A stretch of DNA of 64,000 bases from positions 1 to 64,000 of the forward strand of contig NZ_JAPWHB010000004.1 in assembly GCF_027214025.1 (NCBI RefSeq). Direction: 5' to 3'. Both the position numbers and the translations under genes were made by a program. The stretch is from Parahoeflea alexandrii (GTDB taxonomy: Bacteria > Pseudomonadota > Alphaproteobacteria > Rhizobiales > Rhizobiaceae). Numbering within the stretch: the stretch's first letter is position 1; the number at the start of each line of letters is the position of its first letter. The notes under the pieces were generated by a model. The model ran no database searches and was not told the DNA's origin. It worked only from the letters and a program-made list of their open reading frames with translations. Of the stretch, positions 8,488 through 16,188 are shown in pieces.

Positions 8488-9663
8488 TTGAGTGAACATT
8501 CCCCCTTGCGTACAGAACAGTGTGACGCGCTTGCCTTTCTCCAGCGGGTCGTAAGTTTTGACTCGGTTTCACCGCCGGGGAACGAATTGGCGCTCGCGCG
8601 CATGCTTGCGGCGCGGTTGGCTACAGCCGACATTACGGCAACCATCATTGAAGAAAATGAAGTCCAGGCAAATTTGATCGCGACCCTGCGCGGTGGTTCG
8701 CCGGGACCCCGGCTGGTGCTGAGCGGTCATTTGGACACGGTGCCGATTGGTGATGCACCGTGGCGGCATAATCCTTTCGGCGGCGTCATCGAAGACGGCC
8801 GCATGTACGGCCGCGGCACAGCCGACATGAAGGGCGGCCTTATTGCCCTGCTCTTTGCATTCATGCGGCACAGCCAGTTGGCGCCTTCGCAATGGTGTGG
8901 CGAACTGGTTTTCGCCGCCACCTATGCCGAGGAGATCGGCGCGCTCGGGGCGTCGACGATGGTTCGCGAGCAGCAGCTTTCCCATTTCGATGCGATGATC
9001 ATCGCTGAACCGACAAGCGGCCGGATTGTGATAGAGCACAAGGGCGTGTTGTGGTTGCGGATTACGTGTTTTGGTAAAACCGCCCATGGCTCGATGCCTG
9101 AAGCGGGAAACAATGCCGTTGAAAAACTGCATCTATTCTACCTGCACCTGAAGACCGTACCGATCGGCAAGTCTTCCTCGGCGCTGTTGTCTGACCCGAC
9201 CTGCGTTGTCACCTCCTTTAACGGTGGCAAAAGCTGCAATGTCATTCCCGACCGATCACAGTTAACCATCGACATCCGCACGGTTCCGGGCCAAAGCCAC
9301 CGTGACATCATCTCACAAATCGAAGCGATAACAGCAAAAATTGTGGCCGAGGATGAAGGCGTCCGGTTCGAGGTTGAAACGATTCTTGATCTCACCGGTG
9401 TGTCAACAAAGGAAAGCGCCAAAATCGTTGCCGACTGCCGGTCGGTCCTTTCTGAAAAGGCCCCCGATGGAGGCGCCGTGCATGGCGCTCAGTACTTCAC
9501 CGATGGGTCGGCCTTTGCCGAAATCGGCGGCGACATCGTCATCCTCGGTCCCGGTGATCCGGAACAGGCACACCAAACCGATGAACATCTGTCAATCGAC
9601 GCCTATCTGGGCGCGATCGACACATACAGCCAAATCATACAACGGTTCCTTAGCAAGCCTTAA
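8488..9663 (+). CDS. M20-family metallo-amidohydrolase (ArgE/DapE type)
   Basis: This 391-residue zinc hydrolase carries the M20 motifs: SGHLDTVP (H81, D83), GRGTADMKGG (D113), YAEEIGALG (E148/E149), IAEPTSG and a C-terminal HQTDEHLS histidine. Such enzymes remove acyl or related groups from amino compounds (acetylornithine deacetylase, succinyl-diaminopimelate desuccinylase, carboxypeptidases). The start is TTG at 8488 with a CGGAGGA site 7 bases upstream. It leads the island's catabolic operon, so it probably trims the imported compound before or during breakdown. The exact substrate cannot be read from the sequence. Confidence 0.9.
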   Translation: MSEHSPLRTEQCDALAFLQRVVSFDSVSPPGNELALARMLAARLATADITATIIEENEVQANLIATLRGGSPGPRLVLSGHLDTVPIGDAPWRHNPFGGVIEDGRMYGRGTADMKGGLIALLFAFMRHSQLAPSQWCGELVFAATYAEEIGALGASTMVREQQLSHFDAMIIAEPTSGRIVIEHKGVLWLRITCFGKTAHGSMPEAGNNAVEKLHLFYLHLKTVPIGKSSSALLSDPTCVVTSFNGGKSCNVIPDRSQLTIDIRTVPGQSHRDIISQIEAITAKIVAEDEGVRFEVETILDLTGVSTKESAKIVADCRSVLSEKAPDGGAVHGAQYFTDGSAFAEIGGDIVILGPGDPEQAHQTDEHLSIDAYLGAIDTYSQIIQRFLSKP

Positions 9664-9681
9664 CGGGAGAAAAGAGAGAAC

Positions 9682-10674
9682 ATGCAGTACATATCAAAAA
9701 GAACAGCATCACTTATGGCCGGACTGTTGAGTGTCGGCATTGTCATGGGCGCCGGTTTGGCACAGGCGGAAACGACCTTGAAGGTCGGGCATGTGTTTGC
9801 GGCCGATCACCCCTGGCAGATCGCTTTGGAAGGACTGGCCAAGGACGTTGCCGAAGCAACCGGCGATGAAGTCATCATCCAAGTCTACCCAAGCTCGCAG
9901 CTCGGCGGCGACCGCGAAATGGCTGAAGGCCTCCAACTCGGCACAGTCGAGATGGGTCTTTTCGGCACTGGTGCCCTTCAGGTGCTCGACAAGCGCCTGA
10001 TCATCGAGGAACTGCCTTATGCGTGGGCGACACGCGAACATGCCTATGCCGCTCTCGATGGCGAACTCGGCGATGCGCTTGCCGAAATTCTTGCCACAAA
10101 GAGCATCAACACGCTGAGCTGGTGGGAGAGCGGCTACCGCCACATCACCAACTCGGTGCGGCCAATCAATAAGCCGGAAGATCTGAAGGGTATCAAGCTG
10201 CGCGTTCCGGAAGCCGAGCTGCGCCTGGACACTTTCCGCGAGCTTGGCGCACTGCCTACACCGATGGCGTTTTCGGAAGTCTTCACGTCGCTGCAGCAGA
10301 AGGTTGTTGACGGTCAGGAAAATCCGCTGGCGACAATCTATGCTTCGAAGTTCAACGAAGTTCAGGAAAACCTCGCGCTTTCCGGCCATATCTGGGGTTC
10401 GGCTGTGCTGACCATCTCCAAACAGGCTTGGGAAAAGCTGACCGGGGAACAGCAGACGATCCTTCTGGAAAAGGCCGAGATCTGGAAGGAAAAAGAGCGC
10501 GAGATGATTCGCAAAAGCGACGAGGAAGTTCTGGCCAAGCTCGAAGCAGCGGGTATGAAAGTGACCCGGCCAGATTCGGCCGCGTTCAACGAAAAGGTCC
10601 AGCCCGTCTGGGACAAATATGAGGGCGTCTTCGGTGAAGACCTTCTCAATCTGGTTCGCAAATACTCTAATTAA
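9682..10674 (+). CDS. TRAP transporter substrate-binding protein (DctP type)
   Basis: This is a 330-residue periplasmic solute receptor with a signal peptide (about residues 1-29, ending GAGLAQAE). The core shows the DctP pattern: LKGIKLRVPEAELRLDTF by position (quoted in part, KLRVPEAELR, holding the carboxylate-binding arginine region) and VVDGQENPLATIY. DctP proteins bind organic acids and deliver them to the QM permease using an ion gradient. It lies 18 bp after the M20 gene and ahead of dctQM, with a hairpin following it. The ligand is unknown; the neighbours suggest an acid that can be deacylated and dehydrated. Confidence 0.93.
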   Translation: MQYISKRTASLMAGLLSVGIVMGAGLAQAETTLKVGHVFAADHPWQIALEGLAKDVAEATGDEVIIQVYPSSQLGGDREMAEGLQLGTVEMGLFGTGALQVLDKRLIIEELPYAWATREHAYAALDGELGDALAEILATKSINTLSWWESGYRHITNSVRPINKPEDLKGIKLRVPEAELRLDTFRELGALPTPMAFSEVFTSLQQKVVDGQENPLATIYASKFNEVQENLALSGHIWGSAVLTISKQAWEKLTGEQQTILLEKAEIWKEKEREMIRKSDEEVLAKLEAAGMKVTRPDSAAFNEKVQPVWDKYEGVFGEDLLNLVRKYSN

Positions 10675-10685
10675 AACAAGTGTCC

Positions 10686-10710
10686 TGGGCGGGGTGTTGC
10701 ACTCCGCCCA
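10686..10710 (+). promoter_or_regulatory. Intercistronic hairpin after dctP
   Basis: The bases TGGGCGG (10686-10692) and CCGCCCA (10704-10710) form a GC-rich stem in the gap between the binding-protein gene and dctQ. No T tract follows. It probably slows or partly stops transcription or protects upstream mRNA, giving more binding protein than permease. The second TRAP operon has a similar hairpin at the same place. Confidence 0.65.
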
Positions 10711-10734
10711 AGCGCTCTCGGATCGAGATCAATC

Positions 10735-11232
10735 ATGGGTCAACCTCTTCTTGCAATCAAAAAAACCATCATCAAGCTGGCGGAGTGGATGCTGATGCTG
10801 ATGCTTCTGGCCATGACCGGCGTGATGTTCGGGCAAATCATCTGGCGGTATCTGCTGGAAGCGCCGCTTGTCTGGTCTGAGGAACTGGCGCTGCTGCTGA
10901 TGGTGTGGATGACATTTCTGGGCTCGGCATTGATGCTGGAGCGCAAGGAGCATGTCGCCATTGACGTGTTTGTTGATCTGCTGCCGGACGGATTGAAGCG
11001 TTTGATGCAGATACTCGGTGCGATTGTGATCCTCATTTTCAACTGCGCCCTGACCTATGGCGCATTCATTATCGCAGACACGGCCTGGGAATCCCTGATG
11101 CCCGGACTGAAGATCTCGGGAAGCTGGCAATACATAGGCGTCTTGTTGGGCGGTGGGCTGCTGACGCTGGTTTCTCTTGAGGCACTTGTTCACGCGCTGC
11201 GCGGAACTTCGAAAAATGAGGTCGCACAATGA
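10735..11232 (+). CDS. TRAP transporter small permease (DctQ type)
   Basis: This 165-residue protein has four predicted membrane helices and the DctQ pattern (GQIIWRYLLEAPLVWSEELA and the WMTFLGSALMLERKEHVAID region). DctQ pairs with DctM in the inner membrane. Its stop overlaps the start of dctM by four bases (ATGA), so the two are translationally coupled. It serves the catabolic operon together with the binding protein upstream. Confidence 0.92.
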   Translation: MGQPLLAIKKTIIKLAEWMLMLMLLAMTGVMFGQIIWRYLLEAPLVWSEELALLLMVWMTFLGSALMLERKEHVAIDVFVDLLPDGLKRLMQILGAIVILIFNCALTYGAFIIADTAWESLMPGLKISGSWQYIGVLLGGGLLTLVSLEALVHALRGTSKNEVAQ

Positions 11233-12500
11233 GTTTCGTTCTCTTCCTCCTCCTTTTCGGATTGATCATCATCAACGTACCGATCGCTTTTGCCATCGGC
11301 TTTTCCTGCCTTACCTATCTCTGGTTCATGGACATCAATCTCGCACTGGTCGCGCAACGATCAGCGGCTGGGATCTATTCCTACCCGTTCCTTGCCTTGC
11401 CGATGTTCGTCTTCGCCGGCGTACTGATGGAACATGGGGGCATAACGCAGCGGATGATGCGTCTCGCCAATGCCGTGATCGGGCACATTGCAGGCGGACT
11501 CGCCGCGGTTACGGTCTGTGGCAGCGCCCTGTTCGGCGCGCTGTCGGGATCGGCGATCGGCGACACGGCGGCGATTGGCTCGATCATGATTCCGGCGATG
11601 AAGGCCAAGCGCTACGCCGCCGGCTTTGCTGCTGCCCTTCAGGGTTGTAGCGGCGTCCTCGCTTCGCTCATTCCGCCCAGCCTGACGATGGTCATCCTTG
11701 GAGCTACCGGCAATATTTCTATCGCCGGCCTCCTGATCGGCGGCCTTGTCCCAGGCATTCTGATGGCAGCCGCGCTCATCACCATCTCGTTCATCATCAG
11801 CAAACGCCGCGGTTATGGTGGTGGCGAGCGAGCCGGCTTGCGTGAATTAATCGCCGCGTTGTCAGACTCAGTGTTGCCGCTTCTGCTTCCTGTCATCATT
11901 CTCGGCGGCATATTGGGTGGCATCGTCACAGTGACAGAAGCTGCGGTGCTGGCTGTGGTCTATGCATTCCTGCTGTCGGCGGTGATTTATCGCGAAGTCA
12001 AGATCTCCGACATGATGGAGATCAGCATGAAGGTGGTACGCATCGCCGTGCCAGTTCAATTGATCGTGGCGATATCGCATCTGTTCGCCTGGATCATCAC
12101 CACCGAACAGATTCCGCAACAGTTGACGGGGGTCTTTTCAGCCGTTGCGCCGGATCCTTTGACCTTCCTGATCCTGCTCAATTTCCTGCTGCTGCTGCTA
12201 GGAACGTTCATGGAGAGCAATGCGCTGATCATCATTCTGATCCCGATCCTGATGCCGGTGGTTGTCCAATATGGTATCGACCCGCTACATTTTGGCGTCA
12301 TGTTCGTCGTCAACTTGTGCATCGGCGCCAATACGCCGCCGCTGGGCGTGACCCTGATGACGGCGGCGAAGATAGCCGATGTCCGGTTCGCCGAAGCCTC
12401 ACGAGCCGTGTTGCCGTTCCTTGCGGCGATGCTGCTGGTGCTGATTCTGACGATCCTGTTCCCACAATTGTCGACCTTCCTGCCTCACCTGTTCATGTAA
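11229..12500 (+). CDS. TRAP transporter large permease (DctM type)
   Basis: This 423-residue protein is the main translocation subunit. It has about 12 membrane helices and family motifs such as PLFVFAG-like PMFVFAGVLMEHGG, GALSGSAIGDTAAIGSIMIP and the C-terminal NTPPLGVTLMTAAKIA. The length is typical. The start at 11229 overlaps the dctQ stop. It forms the ion-coupled importer with the two preceding genes; the substrate is presumed to be the compound degraded by the flanking enzymes. Confidence 0.94.
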   Translation: MSFVLFLLLFGLIIINVPIAFAIGFSCLTYLWFMDINLALVAQRSAAGIYSYPFLALPMFVFAGVLMEHGGITQRMMRLANAVIGHIAGGLAAVTVCGSALFGALSGSAIGDTAAIGSIMIPAMKAKRYAAGFAAALQGCSGVLASLIPPSLTMVILGATGNISIAGLLIGGLVPGILMAAALITISFIISKRRGYGGGERAGLRELIAALSDSVLPLLLPVIILGGILGGIVTVTEAAVLAVVYAFLLSAVIYREVKISDMMEISMKVVRIAVPVQLIVAISHLFAWIITTEQIPQQLTGVFSAVAPDPLTFLILLNFLLLLLGTFMESNALIIILIPILMPVVVQYGIDPLHFGVMFVVNLCIGANTPPLGVTLMTAAKIADVRFAEASRAVLPFLAAMLLVLILTILFPQLSTFLPHLFM

Positions 12501-12516
12501 CCCACGGAGTCTGATT

Positions 12517-12843
12517 TTGAAAAAGACAGCCATTCAGATTAAAGAGATTGACCACGTTGCAACTGCAACGGCCGAGCTGTTGCCGTCGGAAACGGTGCTG
12601 GTTACAGGCATTGGCAACGGTACGCCGCTTCAGGTTGAGGAGCGCGTGCCCCGTGGCCACAAGATCGCGCTGCGCGACATCGCTGCCAATGAACAAATCT
12701 GCAAATATGGCGAAGTGATCGGCGTCGCCGTGGCAGACATCAAGGGCGGGCATTGGGTCCACATTCACAACTGCCGTGGCGCAAAGGGCCGACGTTTCGA
12801 CTCAAATCCAATTGAAAACGGAGATGGATATGATGAAGTTTAA
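12517..12843 (+). CDS. UxaA-family small subunit (SAF domain; SuyA-like)
   Basis: This 108-residue protein is a stand-alone SAF domain, as found at the N terminus of altronate/galactarate dehydratases. The mark is KYGEVIGVAVADIKGGHWVH followed by HNCRG. The start is TTG at 12517 (ribosome site CGGAG upstream). In single-chain UxaA this domain is fused to the large part. Here it is separate and overlaps the next gene, which is the architecture of (2R)-sulfolactate sulfo-lyase SuyA and of some split sugar-acid dehydratases. It probably forms one enzyme with the next protein. Confidence 0.85.
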   Translation: MKKTAIQIKEIDHVATATAELLPSETVLVTGIGNGTPLQVEERVPRGHKIALRDIAANEQICKYGEVIGVAVADIKGGHWVHIHNCRGAKGRRFDSNPIENGDGYDEV

Positions 12844-14044
12844 GGGCTTTCGCCGCACAGACGGTTCAATCGGCATTCGCAATCATATCCTGGTCATTCC
12901 CACGGTCTCATGCGTCAATCGGGTGGCGCTCGACATCGCGACAAAGACCGGCGCTGTGACCTTCATGCATCCTTACGGCTGCACTTTCGACGCTGTGGAA
13001 AACACCACCACCGAAGACACATTCATTGGCCATGGCTGTCATCCCAATGTCGGCGCCGTGCTGGTCTTGAGCCTGGGATGCGAAACCGCGTCGGCCCTGC
13101 GCATCGCCGAAGCGATCAAGGCGACAGGCAAGCCCGTGGAAATGCTGGTGGTTCAGAAACAGGGCGGCGCGCGCGCGACGCGCGACACCGGTATCGATAC
13201 TGTGGAGCGCTTGCGTAAACAGACCCCGAGTGAACCGCAAGACGAGGGCGATGTCAGCGAACTGATCATTGCTCTGGAATGCGGCTCCTCGGATGCGTTT
13301 TCCGGACTGACCGCCAATCCGGCAGTTGGAGAGGCGGCTGATGTGCTGGTGGGCGCGGGCGGAACTGTGGTTCTTTCAGAAATTACCGAGATGGTCGGCG
13401 CAGAGCGAGTGTTGTGGCGGCGGGGCAAGAACGACCAGATTAAGCAGGATCTGATGAAGCTCATCAAAGAATATGAAATCGAGTTGTCGATGACCACCCA
13501 GGATGACAGCGGCGTCTTCATCTCGCCCGGCAACATCGAGGGTGGACTTACCACCATCGAGGAAAAGTCACTGGGTTGCATCTACAAGGCGGGAACGCAG
13601 CCGATCGTGCAGATCGTCAAATATGGCGAGCGACCGACGGAAAAGGGCGTCGTTATCATGGATACGCCGGGCTTCGACATCGCTTCGGTGACCGGCAAGG
13701 TTGCCGGCGGCGCCCATATGGTGCTGTTTACCACGGGCAAGGGCACCCCGACGGGATCCTGCATTGCACCTGTGCTGAAGATTAGTTCCAACAACGAGAC
13801 CTATCAGGCGATGGCGGACGACATCGATCTGAGTGCCGGAGATGTTCTCGAAGGCACCAAGTCGCTGAAACAGGTCGGCGACGAGATCGTTAAACTGGTG
13901 ATGCAGGTCGCCAATGGCAAGCAGGGCAAATCCGAGTATTTCAACATCCAGGAGTTTGCCATTCCCAATGTTAGCGTAGTCCGCAAGGAAGTGATGCATC
14001 AGAAACTTGCAGAACAAAACGACTTTCGGTTTCAGCCGTCATGA
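12830..14044 (+). CDS. UxaA-family large subunit (altronate/galactarate dehydratase or SuyB-like lyase)
   Basis: This protein of about 404 residues matches the C-terminal catalytic part of the galactarate/altronate dehydratase family: GFRRTDGSIGIRNHILVIP at the start, HPYGCTFDAVENT, FIGHGCHPNVGAVL and GGTVVLSEITEMVGAE. These are metal-dependent lyases that remove water, or sulfite in SuyAB, from hydroxy acids. The ATG at 12830 is chosen because a GGAG site lies 6 bases upstream; it overlaps the small-subunit gene by 14 bp. Whether the substrate is a sugar acid, sulfolactate or another hydroxy acid is open. Confidence 0.87.
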   Translation: MMKFKGFRRTDGSIGIRNHILVIPTVSCVNRVALDIATKTGAVTFMHPYGCTFDAVENTTTEDTFIGHGCHPNVGAVLVLSLGCETASALRIAEAIKATGKPVEMLVVQKQGGARATRDTGIDTVERLRKQTPSEPQDEGDVSELIIALECGSSDAFSGLTANPAVGEAADVLVGAGGTVVLSEITEMVGAERVLWRRGKNDQIKQDLMKLIKEYEIELSMTTQDDSGVFISPGNIEGGLTTIEEKSLGCIYKAGTQPIVQIVKYGERPTEKGVVIMDTPGFDIASVTGKVAGGAHMVLFTTGKGTPTGSCIAPVLKISSNNETYQAMADDIDLSAGDVLEGTKSLKQVGDEIVKLVMQVANGKQGKSEYFNIQEFAIPNVSVVRKEVMHQKLAEQNDFRFQPS

Positions 14045-14871
14045 AGCTTGCTTACATGTATGCAACGCCTGACGTCGAACCGGCGCAGGTTACAGCAATC
14101 CAAGGTCCGATTGCCTCCACGCTGGAAATCATAGCTAGCGCCGGTTACACTGGTGTGGAACTGCTTGTCTGCAACCCGGCACAAATCAACAGGCGTACCC
14201 TTGCAGATGCAATCCGCGTTACTGGTCTGGATATGCCGGCCGTCTGTACCGGCGAAGTTTACGGGCAGGACGGACTGTCATTTGCCGACCCCGACCCACT
14301 TCGCAGACTGCAGGCAATAGACCGGATGAAAGCCTCGATGGATCTGGCCGCAGAATTTGGCGCCATGGTCAATATCGGTCGGCTTCGGGGTCGCTACCGC
14401 GATGACGTCGCCAGCCAGCAGACGCTCGACTGGATCGGCGAGGCCATCGAGGCATCGGCGCGTGCTTTTCCCGAGGTGCCGATTGTGCTCGAACCCGTGA
14501 ACCGCAACTACGCCAACTGCCTCATGACCACGCGTGAAACCTGCGCGTTCGTTCGCGACTTAGGCGTTGCCAGTCTTGGCGTTATGCTGGACACGGCGCA
14601 TATCATTACCGAGCAAGAAACGGTAAGTGACGCCATACGCGAGGCTGGCGATCTGTTCTGGCATTTTCACATCACCGATTCAGACCGGCTTCCGGTTGGT
14701 GATGGCAGCTACGACATCGCCGCCGCCATGAAGGCTGTCCAAGAAAGCGGATTTGACCGCTACGTCACAGTCGAAACCTTTCAGATACCCGATGCGGCGC
14801 ATTCGATCCTTGCAAGCCGAGAGGCCATGCAACCCTATTTCCCCTCCGCGTCCTTACGCGATCCACTCTGA
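14041..14871 (+). CDS. TIM-barrel sugar isomerase/epimerase-like protein
   Basis: This 276-residue protein belongs to the AP-endonuclease-2-type TIM barrel family (hydroxypyruvate isomerase, tagatose epimerase and relatives). Supporting segments are VELLVCNPAQI, VPIVLEPVNRNYANC, LGVMLDTAHI, FWHFHITDSDR and FDRYVTVETFQ, which hold the usual Glu, Asp, His and Glu metal ligands. The start overlaps the preceding stop (ATGA). In the operon it likely interconverts a keto acid or sugar intermediate. Confidence 0.88.
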   Translation: MKLAYMYATPDVEPAQVTAIQGPIASTLEIIASAGYTGVELLVCNPAQINRRTLADAIRVTGLDMPAVCTGEVYGQDGLSFADPDPLRRLQAIDRMKASMDLAAEFGAMVNIGRLRGRYRDDVASQQTLDWIGEAIEASARAFPEVPIVLEPVNRNYANCLMTTRETCAFVRDLGVASLGVMLDTAHIITEQETVSDAIREAGDLFWHFHITDSDRLPVGDGSYDIAAAMKAVQESGFDRYVTVETFQIPDAAHSILASREAMQPYFPSASLRDPL

Positions 14872-14881
14872 GGTAAAACAG

Positions 14882-15634
14882 ATGAAAATCATCCGCTTCA
14901 TTCATGAAGGTAAAACATCTTACGGGATACTGGAGGGCGACAATATTGCTGTCCTTTCCGGCCAACCCTTCGATTCGATCAACAAAAGCGGCCAGGTACT
15001 GTCTCATGAGTCCGTCAGCATGCTTGCGCCGGTGGCGCCGAGCAAACTGGTCTGCGTCGGCTTGAACTACACGCTCCATGCCAAGGAGTCGGGTGTTCCC
15101 GTACCGGCTGAGCCGATGTTGTTCATGTGCGCGCCCTCGGCCATCATCGCCGATGGCGAGGAAATTGTACTCGACAGCCAAACCCAGCGCGTCGACTTCG
15201 AGGCGGAAATCGGCATCGTCGTCGGCAAAACCGCGCGCAACGTTGCCGCCAGTGACGCAGCGAAACATATTCTTGGCTACACCTGCGCCAATGATGTCTC
15301 CAATCGTGATTTGCAGCGGGCCGATGGCCAGTTCACGCGCGCCAAGTCCTTCGACACCTACAAGCCGGTCGGCCCCTGCATCGAAACAGATCTCGACGCG
15401 GACAATGTTGATATCAAGCTTTGGCAAAATGGTGAGTTGCGCCAGTCGTCCAACACCAGTGACATGATCTTTCCGATAACCAAAATCTTTGAATTCGTAT
15501 CGAGCATCATGACGCTGTTGCCTGGCGATCTGATCATTACAGGTACGCCATCGGGTGTCGGGCCGATGAAATCAGGTGACGAGATCGTTGTGGAGATCGA
15601 AAATATCGGACGCTTGCACAACACCGTTGCCTAA
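14882..15634 (+). CDS. Fumarylacetoacetate hydrolase-family protein
   Basis: This 250-residue protein has the FAH fold signature: VDFEAEIGIVVGK (metal-binding E-x-E), YTCANDVSNRDLQ, KSFDTYKPVGP and DLIITGTPSGVGP. FAH-family enzymes hydrolyse or decarboxylate diketo acids, or dehydrate 2-keto-3-deoxy sugar acids; some cleave 2,4-diketo-3-deoxy acids to pyruvate plus a hydroxy acid. The ATG at 14882 follows a GAGGT site. A longer upstream frame overlaps the isomerase and is not used. It is the last gene before a strong terminator. Confidence 0.9.
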   Translation: MKIIRFIHEGKTSYGILEGDNIAVLSGQPFDSINKSGQVLSHESVSMLAPVAPSKLVCVGLNYTLHAKESGVPVPAEPMLFMCAPSAIIADGEEIVLDSQTQRVDFEAEIGIVVGKTARNVAASDAAKHILGYTCANDVSNRDLQRADGQFTRAKSFDTYKPVGPCIETDLDADNVDIKLWQNGELRQSSNTSDMIFPITKIFEFVSSIMTLLPGDLIITGTPSGVGPMKSGDEIVVEIENIGRLHNTVA

Positions 15635-15694
15635 CGCGCCGGCTGAAAGCCCGGTATATTCACCTCACGGCTCTTCTCTATAATGATCATCATC

Positions 15695-15731
15695 ACGCCG
15701 TGCCTCCCTTTGGAAGCACGGCGTTTTGGTT
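15695..15731 (+). terminator. Rho-independent terminator of the catabolic operon
   Basis: A 9-bp perfect stem (ACGCCGTGC / GCACGGCGT) with a 12-base loop is followed by TTTGGTTT. It lies 61 bp after the FAH-family stop codon, and closes the operon that begins at 8488. Confidence 0.8.
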
Positions 15732-15767
15732 TCGATCGGACCGGTCTTCCGGCGCTGATGATGTAAG

Positions 15768-15912
15768 GCCAGTGCGGGGAGAGCCCGGCGAGCCGCGTCA
15801 ACAGGCCATCGATCCCAGCATGACCATTGCAGACGAAGAAGCTGTCGCCCGCGGGCATGACATGCACATCCAGACGATCCTTCGAGACATCAATACCCAC
15901 GATGATATCCAT
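15768..15912 (-). pseudogene. IS110-family transposase, N-terminal fragment
   Basis: The minus strand encodes MDIIVGIDVSKDRLDVHV followed by PAGDSFFVCNG and GIDGLLTRLAGLSP. This is the start of the IS110-type DEDD transposase, and the first Asp of its catalytic set is in GIDVSK. Similarity ends after about 48 residues and the remaining 350 or so residues are absent. The next few hundred bases to the right are probably the left flank of the same insertion sequence. It separates the two TRAP operons of the island. Confidence 0.8.
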
Positions 15913-16095
15913 CTTATCCCATCCTTGCCTAAACGGACTTTGCTTGCGCAAGCGGCCCTGGCGACTGTTCGGGTTCGATGGAACGGCGGACGGAGACCCT
16001 GGCTCTCCCGCGGGCTTGCTGTCCCAAAGGGGTTTCGGTCTTCCATCCGCCACCGCGGGAAACACAATATCACACGCGGCGGAATTCAAGTTACA

Positions 16096-16127
16096 AAGGG
16101 GCGCCCGGATTTCCGAGAGCGCCCCTT
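16096..16127 (-). terminator. Terminator-like hairpin after the second TRAP operon
   Basis: The 9-bp stem AAGGGGCGC / GCGCCCCTT surrounds a 14-base loop, 62 bp beyond the stop of the minus-strand DctM gene. It may work in both directions; the following T-rich run is clearer on the plus strand. Confidence 0.6.
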
Positions 16128-16188
16128 CATTGTTTTGTCAGATGCGGCGTGGCTGTCATCGGAAAGCCAAGCGCCGGTATAATCCCGA

